This document shows, in pieces, positions 1 to 11,589 of a stretch of DNA of 64,000 bases (position 1 is the first letter of the stretch; each line of letters starts with the position of its first letter). The notes under the pieces were generated by a model. That model did not search any database. It had not been told where the DNA came from and worked only from the letters and a program-made list of their open reading frames with translations. A program made the translations under genes and the position numbers. This stretch comes from Copromyces sp. CBS 386.78 (Eukaryota; Ascomycota; Sordariomycetes; Sordariales; Sordariaceae), in NCBI GenBank assembly GCA_030685235.1, contig MU839140.1, positions 186,001 through 250,000 of the forward strand. The letters run 5' to 3'.

Positions 1-1400
1 ATATTATTAAGCACACTCCCCACCATAACAGCAACCTCCCTCTCCCACTGTCCCTTTTCCCCATCCTTCATCTCATCTGCTGCCCTCGCCCTATCCCCAC
101 CACCGGCGGCCGCCCCCGCCACGCTACTAGGCAACACACAGCCCTTCACCACACACTCCCTAATGGCCTCTCCCACACTCTGCCTATTCGTCCTTAGTGT
201 CCTCGCTGACACCCCGCCCTTATTCATAATCTCGTGCACCCTCGGGGCCAGACTACTTGCCATGGTTCTCCAAAAGTAACTGGCCAGCGACCCGGTTTCC
301 AGATAGGCCAGCAACGGTTGGAGCATATTACTACTCGCTGCTGCTGTCTTGGTTGGTGTGGCCTGCTGACCCTGGACCAAGGGGTGAGAGGGAATCTTTG
401 TTGCTTCTAGCACGGCTTCCAAGGCGACGACGTTTTGGCAGCGGGCTGTGACGTCGGCTAGTGTGCGTTCTAGGGAAGGTAAAGTAGCCAGGGCGCGGGA
501 CAGCGAAGCGGTGGAGGACTGGAGGGCGGTGCGCAGGTAGGCTTCGAGGGCTTGGAGCATGAGAGTTGGTGACCACTTTTCGTTCTTGGCGAGGGTGGTT
601 GGCGACAAGAGGTAGAGCGTTGTCAGACCCGAGACTGCCCTGGCGCGGGTTTCGTCGGATTGAGCAAACGTTAGACTTGAAGCCATGGAAAACTCGGGGA
701 TGATGCGCTCGGCGGATTCACGGACGGATCGCTCGGTGGGAAGATAGATGTTGTCGCGGAGGGTGCGGATGACGGCGACGCGCTCGATGGCGTATCCCTC
801 GGAGCCGGGCACGTTGGCGGTCGAGAAGAGCTCGCGGAGGGACAAGAGCGTGTGTGCGCATCGGACCAGGGCGCGATGGTCTTGTTTGGTGCGAAGACTG
901 GCCGAGGAGGTGGTGACGGTGGTCGAGGCAGAGCCCGTCAGTTCGGCGTGTTGGACCTGGAGCTGGCGGCCGAGCTGGAGAGCCCGGGCTACTGCTCGAC
1001 CCAGCTTCAGTGTTTCCCACAGACGGGAGGCGACAAGACGGACTTCCTCGGCCTCGGCATGTTTCTGCATCACCTCCTTCTCGAGCTGCTTGTAGCTCTC
1101 GTTCAGGGCCTTAATCTGGGTGTCGAGTGCGCCGACGATGCGCCCGCTGGCGTCGGTTTGTTCCTTGGTATGTGTAAGCAGCGGGATGGCTGATCGGGTG
1201 GTTAGGACGTCGATATGGGAGTCGATCTCCTGCATGTCGAAGAGCACGCGCGAGAGGGGGGTCGAGAGGTCGAGCGGCGCATCGTTGGGGTTGTTGGTTG
1301 CGAGCACGAGCGTGTTTGCAAACCCGGCGGGGCTGAAGTCTGGGTCGAGAAAGGTCTCGTAGTCAATGTAGGACGGTTCGTCGTCGTTGGCGACACTCAT
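1..1400 (-). CDS. cog5: Conserved oligomeric Golgi complex subunit 5 (COG5-like), 3' part outside the window
   Basis: The reading frame is open without a break from an ATG at 1400-1398 to base 1, giving about 466 residues; the C-terminus lies beyond the window. The N-terminus reads MSVANDDEPSYIDYETFLDP followed by DFSPAGFANTLVLATNN, the pattern I know from fungal Cog5 N-termini, and then a Leu/Glu/Gln-rich helical region expected of a tethering subunit. In the COG family this subunit belongs to lobe B of the eight-subunit tether that captures vesicles in retrograde traffic within the Golgi. No intron is visible. The gene diverges from its neighbour, with about 900 bp between the two starts. 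The family call rests on recognised N-terminal sequence, not on a search; another CATCHR-type tether is the main alternative. Confidence 0.85.
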   Translation of the reverse strand, partial: MSVANDDEPSYIDYETFLDPDFSPAGFANTLVLATNNPNDAPLDLSTPLSRVLFDMQEIDSHIDVLTTRSAIPLLTHTKEQTDASGRIVGALDTQIKALNESYKQLEKEVMQKHAEAEEVRLVASRLWETLKLGRAVARALQLGRQLQVQHAELTGSASTTVTTSSASLRTKQDHRALVRCAHTLLSLRELFSTANVPGSEGYAIERVAVIRTLRDNIYLPTERSVRESAERIIPEFSMASSLTFAQSDETRARAVSGLTTLYLLSPTTLAKNEKWSPTLMLQALEAYLRTALQSSTASLSRALATLPSLERTLADVTARCQNVVALEAVLEATKIPSHPLVQGQQATPTKTAAASSNMLQPLLAYLETGSLASYFWRTMASSLAPRVHEIMNKGGVSARTLRTNRQSVGEAIRECVVKGCVLPSSVAGAAAGGGDRARAADEMKDGEKGQWEREVAVMVGSVLNN

Positions 1401-2308
1401 TGTGGTGGTTGTGGTGTGTCTCTGTATAGGTATGGTTGTCAAGATGTGCCGGGTCTGCAATCGCATGTTGATTTGGGGAAGATGGGCCAGGTTGTTGTCG
1501 TGTCCGAGGTGGCCTGTTCCAATTGGATAGTTCCCCTGAAAAGCCAAAAGGTTACCTTACTTACAAGTGTCCGAGGCTAGCGGAGAAGCCCCGCTGTTTT
1601 GTTTCTAGTGCCACCTGCGTCCCCGCAGTCGGGGCCTGGTGAGGTCATGGCGGGGAGAACATTGTGTCCGAGGCCGTTAACAGACCTGCCCCTGTCTACA
1701 GCCCCAGTAGCCCTAACCAATGTTAGCTAAGACCCGGCAGAGCCCCAGGGCGGTAGTGGGTGCGCTGCCCGGACTGCGAATGAAGGTCGAGATTTACGGG
1801 CTCTTTATGCTTTTTTCTTGGAAATGGACGAATCATCCATGTAAGATTGTAAGGGCCGTGAATCGTAATGGCAAGCAATCCGGAATCCGTCACCGGTTCT
1901 TGGTCAATCAATCTCTTGGCTCGGTTCTCTTTTTTCCCTCAATTACCTACTCGGCGACTTTTTTCTTGCTCTCTTTTTCTCATTCTACCAAAAATGACCT
2001 GAGAACTTGTGGATTCTCGAGGCTGTCGACGACCACATTGCGCGCGCCATCAACACGCCACCGTCCTCCCTCCGAGTCCATCCATCTCCAACAAAAATCC
2101 AGATCTACATCTCGCCCTACGAACGAGTAATACCATCGCCGTCACCAACCACCACCGCCTGTTCCCGCCGATCCATCCGACCTTTCCGCCCTACTCCGCC
2201 TACCTTAATTTACACGACTCCTCCACGACTCCATCTTCCCCAGACTTGTCGTCTCATGGTCCTCCTCCTACACTTCTTCTTCTTCTTCCAACAACAACAA
2301 CAATAATC
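1401..2308. promoter_or_regulatory. Divergent intergenic region between COG5-like and DUF2434 genes
   Basis: This stretch of about 900 bp separates two divergently transcribed genes and must hold both promoters. The half next to the plus-strand gene (about 1980-2308) is C/T-rich with runs of TTCTTC and CAACAA, typical of fungal 5' leaders. Frames open through this leader reach the downstream gene in frame, but the region lacks domain-like sequence and I treat it as untranslated. Confidence 0.45.
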
Positions 2309-4022
2309 ATGGCCATCGACGCCCGCGATATCCTTGCCTGGCCCCCCGGCGACAACAACACCGACACCGTCCTCGCTGGCCTCCACTTCAACCTCACCAC
2401 CCTCGAGAACTGGAATTACACGTTATTCTCCAACGGCACCCTCTCCAACGGCACAAAGTGTTACCTTACCTTCGAACCTTGGGCGCCAGCCCTCATCTTC
2501 CCCAACGGCACCTTTATCAATGCCACAAAGTGCTGGCATCCCGTCTACCCCATCGGCCCCCGTGCCGCCACCGGCCTAGGATTCGCCGTCGCTTTCGGTC
2601 TGTGTCTCGTCTTGACTCTGGTCGCCTTGAACAAACATGGAAGACTGTACCTGCCCGCCCAGAAACGCTTCCATCCCATCGGTCGCAGATGGCAGTGGTA
2701 CTGGGCCATCTTTACCTGCGCCACCGCCTTGATCAGCCTGTTCACCAACATCGATGTCGACCGATACTATCTGCCCGAGATCCCCATTGTTCTTACCAGC
2801 TTCTTCTGGTATCTGATGCAGATAGGTGCTGTTGCTTGCTCATGGGAGGCAGTTAGACATTGGGGCAGCTGGATGGAAAGACAGTTTATCGATCCCGATC
2901 CCTTCCGTCTTCGCGAGGAAGGCCGTCGATACTGGATCGAGTTCTTCCTCCCACTGGTCGCATACTTGTTCATGTGGTTGGTACGTCTATTGTCCTTGTC
3001 CTACCTACCCTATACTTGCATCTTCTAACTACTCACAGAACTTCTTCATCGTCGTCCCCCGCTCCTGGTCCAAAATCGAACACCAGCGCTACCCCGAACA
3101 AATCATCTCCGACGCCGAACCCACCGCCACCGACAACCGCTTCAAGACCGCGCCCTTCTTCCTCTTCGCCACCTGGCTGCTCACCGTCTTCTCCCTCTGG
3201 CATTCCATCCGCCACTACTGCCCGCGCAACCGGGGCATCATCAACCGCACCATCGGCCTCTTCAAGTTCACCCCCACCCGCTTCATGCTCATCGTCCCGC
3301 TCGCCTTCATCGTCGCCCTTTTCCAAGCCATGGTCGCCTGGAACTTTACCTGGAGCCCGCTCAACGTCAAAGGAAAGCCCGAGGCCATCTACCCCGGTGG
3401 CTACGCACCTGCTTTGCTTATCGTCATCATCCAGGGAATCTACGGCCTGACGTCACCAAACGAAGACCGCGAGCTGATGCGCCAACGCCGCGAGCGCGGC
3501 CAGACCCTTGACGCAGAACTCGGAATCCAGCGTAGACCAGCCTGGTGGCAGCGCGTGCACGACGGAGCTGCCGGCAACGAAACCATGCGCGACAGAATCA
3601 TGCGCAACGTGCGTGAGATCGGAGGCGGGGGGCCAACCGCCCGCAACGTCAAAGAAGCCATGTACACGCGCGCTGCCGAATCCTCACCAAACGGTCCCGC
3701 CTGTCCACAAGAGGATATGGAGATGGTTAGCATCCCCTCGCCTCAACATGTTGTCGGAGTAACGGGCCCCATTGCCCCCGGCGACTTTGCGAGCGCGAGA
3801 CAGACGGCCACGAGGTATGTGGGCATGACGCCTAGTGCGGCGAGTAGACAGGCCGAGTTGATGATGGATGGACCACCGACGACGACAAGACCGCCGCCAC
3901 CGCCGTATACGGATCGGCCAACCGATCGACCACCGATGGGGAGCAATCATAGCGTGGCGAGCTCCATGAGTCCCAGTATCAACTCACCGCCAGTGCAGGT
4001 AAGGAGTATGTTGGATGTGTGA
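2309..4022 (+). CDS. DUF2434-family fungal multi-pass membrane protein
   Basis: Two exons, 2309-2980 and 3039-4022, joined across a 58 bp intron (donor GTACGT, acceptor CACAG, branch-like CTAAC), give 551 residues. The ATG at 2309 follows an ATC-rich leader. The first 80 residues carry a dense set of N-glycosylation sequons (NLT, NYT, NGT, NAT) and paired Cys, suggesting a lumenal or extracellular domain. Then come about seven hydrophobic segments, beginning near residue 84, with the conserved stretch RRWQWYW and, further on, WEAVRHWGSWMERQFIDPDP, which I recognise from DUF2434. The last 170 residues are hydrophilic, Pro/Arg-rich and probably cytoplasmic. No biochemical function is established for the family. 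Both exons stay in one consistent frame, so the model is firm. Confidence 0.87.
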
Positions 4023-4249
4023 TGTGAAGTAATATAAGGAAGTATTGGATATTAAAGGAATAGGAAAAGAGATGTGGGAGATTATACCAGTTCATTTTCA
4101 ATTGTCGATATTACAAGATATATACGAGCATACATACGCGCGGCGAAGGGCTGGGGTTATCAACGAAAAGAAGGACAGGGAAGGAAGCCACAACTGGCGA
4201 GTTTCAAACATCATTACCTCTTCTTATACACGAACATACATCGATATAT

Positions 4250-4272
4250 TAGTAGTAGTAGTAGTAGTAGTA
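4250..4272. repeat. (TAG)n microsatellite
   Basis: A perfect run of about seven TAG/AGT triplets in the 3' flank of the DUF2434 gene. No coding role is evident. Confidence 0.9.
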
Positions 4273-4504
4273 TTTTATTGTCTTTGGACGACCAAATCGT
4301 CAAGGAAACCTCGCAGGTACCTTACTCAACCTGTCCATCGAGGAGCATGCTGTTTGGATCTCCTCCCATCGTTTCTGCAAGGTTTCATTTCTACCTTGGT
4401 CTATTTAGTATATCACATCACTGTGTGGCAGTGGCAGTGGCAGTCAGTCCCGTTACCTAAATCCTGTCAGTCTCGTCCCGTCCATTCAGTCTAGACTCAA
4501 AAAG

Positions 4505-4765
4505 AGGTAATTAACCAACTGACTAACTAACTACCTAAACGTGTAGTTAATTACATTTTAGGTAAGGTACTTAACCGGTGACACCCACCCACCTACCCGA
4601 GCTACCTAACTTTAGCACTACATACTGTACCTACATACCGCAGACCGCAGTAGGCACCGCAGTAAAGTAAGTACCTAAGTACTGTACCTAGTCTAAAAGT
4701 ATGTAATCACCTAGGTACCTAAGGGCAGTATACTAGGTAGTGAGGTAGGTAGAGGTAGGTAAGTG
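4505..4765. repeat. Cluster of GTACCTA / TAGGTAC words
   Basis: Within 260 bp the words ACCTA, GTACCT and their complements TAGGT and AGGTAC recur more than a dozen times in both orientations, forming several short palindromes such as CACCTAGGTACCTAAGG. Similar words occur near 20240 and 20530, so this is a dispersed intergenic motif. Its function is unknown; it could be a protein-binding element or a slippage product. Confidence 0.6.
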
Positions 4766-4916
4766 TCAGAGACTGGACGGGACGAGAGCGAGCAAGAGAA
4801 AGAAAGACATGAAAAGCATGCATACATGGTAAGTGTAAAGTAGTGTTTTTATATATTCATCCATTTATTTATCTATCGATTTCGCTCGGATAACGGCCGT
4901 TTTGTGATTCTTTTGT

Positions 4917-4958
4917 AAAAAAAAAAAAAAACCGAAAAAACCGAAAAAAAAAAAAAAC
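4917..4958 (+). repeat. A-rich tract
   Basis: Three runs of A separated by ACCG/CCG make a 42 bp homopurine-like tract. It is intergenic, with no flanking terminal repeats to suggest a retroposon tail. Confidence 0.8.
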
Positions 4959-5778
4959 CTCCGAATTCCAAATTCCCTATAACAAGGAGTAAAAACCTAT
5001 TCTAATCCGCCTGCCTGTCTACCTGCACCCTATCAAGCTAAACCATGATATGATTTCCACACACGTCACATCTCGATGCATACTATTTATTTTTTTGTGT
5101 TAGGACATTCACTTCATTTCTGAAGAAATTCACCCCTCACCCCCCAATTATAAAAAAATACGGATTGAATAAATGAGTAGTTCAAGTGGGAGTTGTGAGT
5201 AGTATATTCTATCAAATAGACCACTTCTTGGTCTTGGAACCCTTTTATCTATCATGTGTGTGTGTGCGAGTCACCTGCAAAAGACGGCGATGTGAATTGT
5301 GAAATGCGACGGGTCGTGTTCCCGAGTCCTAGAAGACAAGGATGCAATAGCAAGATTTTAAGTACATGTCTGGAGGACAATGCCTTTAAGAGGTAGGGTT
5401 AATTGGAAGGTTTTGTATCCCCCCAGTGTATTTGTGCTTTATACTTGTACTTTTACTTGAATTAACTGTTCATATTCACAGGGTACGGTGTAGAGAAAGA
5501 CGTGCAGGGTGCGGGCAGGTCTTTCGTTTATGAAACCCACAAGAAAATAACGTGAATGGGAATCCGAAATGGACAAGACATTGAATCAGTCGCTTCCCCT
5601 TGTTAGATATCCAAATACAAGGTAGAACCAAACAATTAACATAAAAAGAAACATCCCACCTCAACACATGACGTGACATGACATGACATGACGTGACATC
5701 ATATACTCCGTCTTCTAATCCTACCACCACCCATCTTCACTCCTCAAAATCACCATCTCATCTCCCCTCCCCTTAGCC

Positions 5779-6939
5779 TTAAACACCAACAACTGGAACC
5801 TTTTCCTGCTCAAGCCCCGAACTCGTCTCCCCCATCTCCACATCATGCCAAACATTAACAACACCCCCCTCCCTCTCGGCCCTCACATGCATCAACCCCG
5901 GATTGACCTTCTCACAATGACTCATCCAAGGAAACCACACCCCCGGCGCAAACACAGTAAACAGCACACTAGCAATTCCCACCATGAAACTCTCCAGCAC
6001 CACGAAACTCGGCTCATCCTGCATGATGTCGTTTCCCCAGCCGCCCGCCATCTCGGCAATTCGGTAGACACACCTGATGATTAGACAGGCGTACGCGCCG
6101 GCCATGGCCCAGAGGAAGAGTCTCGTCTTGTTGTTTTTCCAGGTCTGTTGTTGTTCAATCTCGAGGGTAGTAGACTCGGGCAAACTCTGGAAATGGGGCA
6201 AACTCCGGAAATGTTTTTTGGCGCGCAAGAGGAAGATGGCGGAGAGCGCACCGAACGCGCCCAACACGACAACCTGCAGGACAATCCCGGCGATGATGAC
6301 CCTGTTTCCGTGCTGCAAGAGCTGGTAATCTTGTTTACTGGCGGAGGCGGCGATGCCGCCGCCTATGGCCTGGATGACTAGACAGGAGACGTCGGCGGGG
6401 ACGAAGAATAAGGGATAAAACTTGGGGCGGAACTGGAAGGGGGAGAGAAAAGGGGCCAAAGTCGCGACGATGTGTTTGAGCGTCAGGTAGAGGCCGATGC
6501 AGATGAGCGTGGGGCCGAGGATGATGGAGACGATTTGGGTTTTGAAGGCGGAAGCGTGCCAGGGGTTGGAGGAGAGGATGGCGCGGGAGGCGTAGCCTGT
6601 GGATTGAACACGGTGGTTAACATTCATTGCAAGTTCCATTGGCATGACGGGTGGTGGTTTAGAAGGGTTGAACATACCAGCACACTCCAAAATACACCCC
6701 GCCGTAATCGCAATCGAGTATCCCCACGTCTTCTTCCAAACACCGATGGCGAGCGTGCCAATCGCACACAGACCAAAAGCGATGGCCAGGAAAATGTTGA
6801 CGCCCTGGTTGGGGTAGTAGCCCAATGGGGTGTACTCGACTCGGCAGATGGCCGTTACTTTTGTGCAGGTATCGTAGCCCGGGTGGAATTCGAATTGGGG
6901 TGTGGAGGCCGGTAGGCCGGCCGAGGCTGTTGTAGACAT
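5779..6939 (-). CDS. RTA1-like multi-pass membrane protein
   Basis: The ATG is at 6939-6937 and the TAA at 5781-5779. The frame is open throughout, but an 81 bp in-phase intron is likely at 6677-6597 (donor GTATG, acceptor CACAG). Removing it joins LECAG to YASRA, restoring the conserved second membrane segment; unspliced, a Pro/Met/Asn-rich insert would interrupt it. The spliced product is 359 residues with seven hydrophobic segments and the order of features known from the RTA1 family, whose yeast members (Rta1, Rsb1, Pug1) relate to sterol-drug tolerance or lipid and heme export at the plasma membrane. The C-terminal 50 residues are hydrophilic and acidic. The substrate cannot be read from sequence. 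An unspliced isoform would still be translatable. Confidence 0.88.
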   Translation of the reverse strand: MSTTASAGLPASTPQFEFHPGYDTCTKVTAICRVEYTPLGYYPNQGVNIFLAIAFGLCAIGTLAIGVWKKTWGYSIAITAGCILECAGMFNPSKPPPVMPMELAMNVNHRVQSTGYASRAILSSNPWHASAFKTQIVSIILGPTLICIGLYLTLKHIVATLAPFLSPFQFRPKFYPLFFVPADVSCLVIQAIGGGIAASASKQDYQLLQHGNRVIIAGIVLQVVVLGAFGALSAIFLLRAKKHFRSLPHFQSLPESTTLEIEQQQTWKNNKTRLFLWAMAGAYACLIIRCVYRIAEMAGGWGNDIMQDEPSFVVLESFMVGIASVLFTVFAPGVWFPWMSHCEKVNPGLMHVRAEREGGVVNVWHDVEMGETSSGLEQEKVPVVGV

Positions 6940-7802
6940 TGTGTCTTTGCGATCAATTATGGGAGGAAGGTGGAGGTCGGTGATCCGGAGGTGTAAGTCG
7001 GGATCGGATCGGATCCGGGGTCCGGAACGGAACGGAGAAGTGGAGACTGGACGAAAAAGGCAATCGGCGCCGGATGGGTGGAGACCGCCGTGTGTGTCAA
7101 TGCGCGTCGGAGCTGGCGACCGAAGGAATGTACAAGTTCCAAAGCTTGTTTACTTGTCGATGGTACAATCTCAAAGGAATGGAATGCAGGTTGAAAAAGC
7201 CACAGAGAAATCCCTGGAACAGAGAAAGAAGGAAGGGAATGGCTTCGGTTTTAATCTCCTTCCAAACAAAACTTATCCGGGAGTGGTGATCCGCCAGACT
7301 CGAGCCGCCTGCTGACTCTGGTGGAATGTTACCCATAGACCCTCTTCCCATTTCCCGGTGGCTCAAGGGATGCTGTGATTTGCCAACCCGGACTTTATAA
7401 AAAGTGCCATCATCCCTCTCGTCGTCGTCCCTGTTGAAAGGAAAAAGAGTCTTGGTGCGGCGGTTCCTGACTCTTTCAGGGAAGGTCCCCCGTTGTGCCC
7501 GTCTTGGGGACCACGCTTGTTGTGGTGGATGTGTCGGATAGAAAAGATGCCGATTGGTAGAAATTGTCCGTATGCGAATAGACTCACACCGGGAGGAGGG
7601 GTCAGCACAGTGGCAGCTCAACTTCAGCCCTACGATGGTCGGGCCTATTTGCCGTCTGGGCTTGACATAAGCGAGACTCAGCTTTGGCTGCTTTTGTCAT
7701 CATCTTCATCGGACTGTCACTGTCAGACTGTTGTTACATACCTTATGCGACTTCATCTGAATGCCGACGACGACTTACAAAGTTACAGGTAGTTCACAAA
7801 AC
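6940..7802. promoter_or_regulatory. Divergent promoter region between RTA1-like and Zn2Cys6 genes
   Basis: About 860 bp separate two divergent starts. Short frames on both strands lack domain-like sequence. A regulator and a membrane protein sharing one promoter region could be functionally linked, but nothing in the sequence proves it. Confidence 0.4.
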
Positions 7803-9547
7803 ATGGCCAAAATGACGGACTCGCCGTCTGCGATTGGTCCGATACGGCGGGCGCATCGAAAAAGTCGAACCGGTTGTACGGCGTGTAAGGCCCGGAAGAT
7901 CAAGGTATCAATTACCCCCTTTTGACAAAGTAACACCGAATTGACCGACTTCAGTGCGACGAACACCACCCTTCATGCATCAACTGCATCTCCCATGGGC
8001 TGCAATGTCCGTTTCTGTCCATGAAAGCCAACCTGCCACCTAGACCGAGGCCCCAACATGAATCTCAAGCACCAAGTCCATCACCACCACCGAGCATTCC
8101 CATCAACCCGAATTACCACCCCAATCCAGCCATCGACAACCCAATCGCCGAAAATGACGACGACGACGGTCCCCTCCCAACCCTCCACCTCCTCCTCCTC
8201 CACAACTTCACCTCATCCACCTACCTAACCCTAACCACCGACCCCACCGTCGCCAACTTCTGGCGCACCTCGGTCGTCAACCTCGCCTTCTCCCTCTCCT
8301 CATCATCGCCATCTTCCTCCTACCTCCTGCGCGTCCTCCTCTCTGTCTCTGCCCTGCACCTAGCCTTCCAACAATCATGTCCTCAGAAACGGGATTTCTA
8401 CACCGCCCAGGGAATCTTGCTGCATCAGAAGGCGACGAGGGAGGCAATGGGGAGGATGTTACCGGTAATAGAAAGGGGAGAGGACGAGCTGGGCTTGTAT
8501 CTGTTTGCCAATTTGACCATTTATGTGGCGCTGGCGAGTCCGAGGGGGAGGAGGGGGGATGGCAGGGTATATGTCTTGGATGAACATGAGCGGAGAAGAG
8601 ATAGGGAGGGTACTGGGTTGCACCCTGAAGGTGTGGGATCGGAAGCCGGTATCGGAATCAAAATGGGGACGGGTTCTGGTGGTGGACTCGGCTTTCCGGA
8701 CTGGGCGTTCCTGGTCAACGGCCCCAAGTCGCTCAGCAACAACTTCATTCTGCACAACGAGAAGCATCGAGAGTTTCTGAGGCCTTTCTTGGCGTATGGA
8801 GGGAGGAGGTGGAAGGAGGCGAGGGGCGAGTCGTCCAGTGCTGCGCTGTCCAATGGCGGAACACCAACCGAGTCTGAAGGGAGTGGTAATGGTCATGATA
8901 TACCGAAGCCCCCCGGGCCGCTGTCTCATCTCCGCGAGCTGATCTCCAGAGACATGGACGACACCAACCCTCACCTCCAAACCTACCTCTTTGCCATTGA
9001 CGAACTGGAACTTTCCCTCACACACCTGACATCCTCATCACTCACCTCTCCATCGACGGCCACGTCCTCGCCCACTACCAACATCAACATCAACACCACA
9101 ATCACGACCTCACCATCTCTCGCCCCCTGCGCCGCCGAAGGCCTCACGCTCATATCCTCCCACACCACCTCCACCTCCCCATCCAAGGACTCCCCTGATC
9201 CCCACACTTCCCACCCAAATACCTCTACCCAAGGAGGACCAGGAGGCGACGTCCTAGACGCCATGCTCTGGCTCTGGGCCGTCTCCGACTCTCTAGTCCC
9301 GCTGCTCAAGATCCCCACCCAAGAAGCCGTAGCCATCTTTGCCCACTTCGGCATCTTGCTCAAGCACCATGAGCGACAGTGGTGGTTGCAGGGTTGGGGA
9401 GACCATTTGATCTTGAGAGCAAAAGATATCTTGGACGAGGAACATCAGGGGTGGATTAGCTGGCCGTTGGAGGTCTTGTCCGATTCCATGTCAGAGCGGA
9501 GGGACATGGAGGAGGAAGGAGGTGGATGTGGCGTAGGAGAGAGGTAA
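7803..9547 (+). CDS. Zn(II)2Cys6 transcription factor, Upc2-like architecture
   Basis: Exon 1 (7803-7904) and exon 2 (7955-9547) flank a 50 bp intron (donor GTATCA, acceptor TTCAG) and encode 564 residues. The intron splits the zinc cluster exactly before its third Cys. Joined, the motif is CTACKARKIKC then DEHHPSCINCISHGLQC, that is CX2CX6CX6CX2CX6C at residues 25-52, preceded by basic RRAHRKSRTG. A later stretch, LHLLLLHNFTSSTYLTLTTD, followed by a run ending in SALHLAFQ, matches the layout of fungal regulators related to Upc2-type C6 proteins. The middle and C-terminal thirds contain long Ser/Thr/Gly/Pro-rich low-complexity segments. It is expected to be a nuclear DNA-binding regulator with unknown targets. 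A second in-frame Met at 7812 is an alternative start. Confidence 0.86.
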
Positions 9548-11589
9548 ATGGGTGGGTGTGGTGGTACCAGTGAGGCATTGATTCGAGGGAATAATATAGA
9601 TGGGGGATGGATTGAATGTATTGTGATGGTGTTGGTGATGGTGATGGTGATGTCGCGGTGTCGATTGGAATGTACCGTAGTGGGAAAATCTGTTTCCAGA
9701 CATGGATTGTGGCTGTTGGACAATACCTTACTTAACCACAACCAATGTCTGAAAACCAACGTATCAAGATCTTTCTTACAGGGGGTAAGCGCTGTACTAT
9801 AGTGGCCTTGGATTTGGAGTTGGGTTGGGTCCGAATAGGTACCGAAATTTCTCAAAGTCTCAAAGTCTCAAGATCCCACCTTCCCTCTTACCCTCGCCAT
9901 CACCACTCCCTTTTTTTCTGACACCACCGTCTTCATCACCGTCCAGTCTCCGTCTGTTCTTCTCCGCATCTTCCAACCACGCACGACCCAAAATTATTGA
10001 AACCATTTCTTACCTCCACCACCGCCCCTCACCGCACTCTCATAGTAGTCCAGTCCCCCATCTCGACAGGACTTCTCGCTTTGGCATCATGATCCGCTTG
10101 GAGATCTTCCAGTTGTGGTACCGGGGTGGCTTCACGTTGCTCAAAGACTGCTGCAGAGTATCTCCATGTCGTGTTGCTATCCCTCTTGTTGTTGTTGATG
10201 CGGAACAGGAAGTAAGTCTAGGGGGGTAAACATGAACATCGTGGAGGAAGGTTAGGTGGGCCATGATCTCTTCGACTGTGTGATGGAATTCGGCGTTTGG
10301 TCGGGGAGGGGGACATGGGGAGAGGAACCTCAAGGCTTGGTAGGGTGAGGGGAGGACATGGAGAGGGCGGTTGCTGTTGCTGTTGCTGTTGCTGTGGGAG
10401 ATGGAGATGGAGACATTGAGGGGAGGGCCTGGACTGAGATGTTGTCCAAGTCTGTTGTGTTGGAATTGGTGGTAGGCCATCGTCATTCATTCCCTCCAGT
10501 CCTTGTATGGCCATTGAGATTTTCGAGAGATTTCTGGGAACCTAACCTTTGATGCTCCAGGGGCTTCAACGGGCTTTTAGCGCACAACTCAGGGGGGTAT
10601 TAATGGGATTCATATTGTGTGTGTCGTTGACTTTTCTTCGTTTCACAATTCACTGCACGCCCTTTTGTGCACTCCCAAAGTACCTTACTTCGCAGCCACC
10701 CAACCATCCATCCATCCACAAGCCACGGCAAGGGAACATTGTAATCCAGAGGTACCCAGCATTTTCCATCACACTTCTCACTTTCAACCGTCCTTCAAAG
10801 CGGACTGGTCCTAGTCTCTCATAACGACGCTCTCCAAATTGTCAGCCCCCATTTTTTCCCCTGCGGATCCGCCCCGCTTTTCGGCCGCCACAGCAGAGCA
10901 TGTGGCGCGTGGCTTGGAACCTGCGGGTCCAAATGGTGTGACATTGTGATTGGTGGGGGTGGGGTTCATTTGGTCCCGTAAGGAATTCCAAGACTGCGAT
11001 AGTCCGAGCGGAGGTGGCTGAGTGAATGAGACTAACTGGTCCTTTACAGCACTGCCTAATTACGAGGAAGCCTAGCTACACCCACCCCAAACCTACCGAC
11101 ACCCAGTTTTTTTCTGGGATCCACAAAACAGTGGGGCAGCCAGCTGAATGTCGGTTGACATCGAAAATCCCGTTTTTACCTGCTAAATTTCGTCTTTCTG
11201 ATGTATTGAAATATTAATCCAGCTTTTGTCAAAATTTTCACTCCTTTGCACTACCCCTTTACACGTCGCATATTAATACCAATACTTCCAACGTACGTAA
11301 TATCGCTCAAATTAATTGAGTTCGATCGCGCTCAACTCTCCTTGATCGTTTGCAAACTTATTATAAGATTTAAGTTGCAGAGAGGCATACATATCTAGGT
11401 CACTGGGATCTTCGGATGGTTATGACTATTCAAAACGGTCAGATTTACCGCTAAAACTCGATATTTTACATAACAGCTGGGGGGTGGGTGCCTGTAGGAA
11501 AACTGGGTGTCGGTAGGTTTGGGGTGGGTGTAGCTACCTCTAGGCTTCCTCCTAATTACCTCCACTTCACCTGGCTGCTTGTACCCAAC
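9548..11589. other. Long intergenic region; no supported gene
   Basis: Two kilobases without a convincing gene. It contains a (TTGCTG)n microsatellite at 10371-10394. Short frames of up to 148 codons on either strand are low-complexity (Ser/Pro/His/Asn-rich) and overlap one another, so I do not call them. Around 11240-11480 the DNA is moderately AT-rich. Confidence 0.5.
10371..10394. repeat. (TTGCTG)n microsatellite
   Basis: Four near-perfect hexamer copies in intergenic DNA. On one strand they would encode alternating Val-Ala, on the other poly-Gln or Ser-Asn, explaining spurious open frames here. Confidence 0.8.

Larger units (their letters stand above)
4023..5778. other. Intergenic region between convergent genes; no supported gene
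   Basis: The two flanking genes converge here. I see only simple sequence: a TAG microsatellite (4250-4272), a cluster of GTACCTA-like words (4505-4765), an A-rich tract (4917-4958) and a short tandem of TGACA-type pentamers (about 5668-5698). Short open frames in this region have no domain-like content. Confidence 0.6.

Noticed and set aside
2458..2856. Alternative frames inside the DUF2434 gene
   Set aside because: Shadows of the real frame; low-complexity Pro/Ser/Arg composition and no continuity across the intron.
5476..5730. 84-codon minus-strand frame downstream of the RTA1-like gene
   Set aside because: Contains the TGACA pentamer repeat, lies in the 3' flank and resembles no protein.
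9825..10514. Frames of 100-148 codons on both strands
   Set aside because: Mutually overlapping, dominated by microsatellite-encoded Ser/Gln/Asn/His, no domain pattern or introns that would link them.
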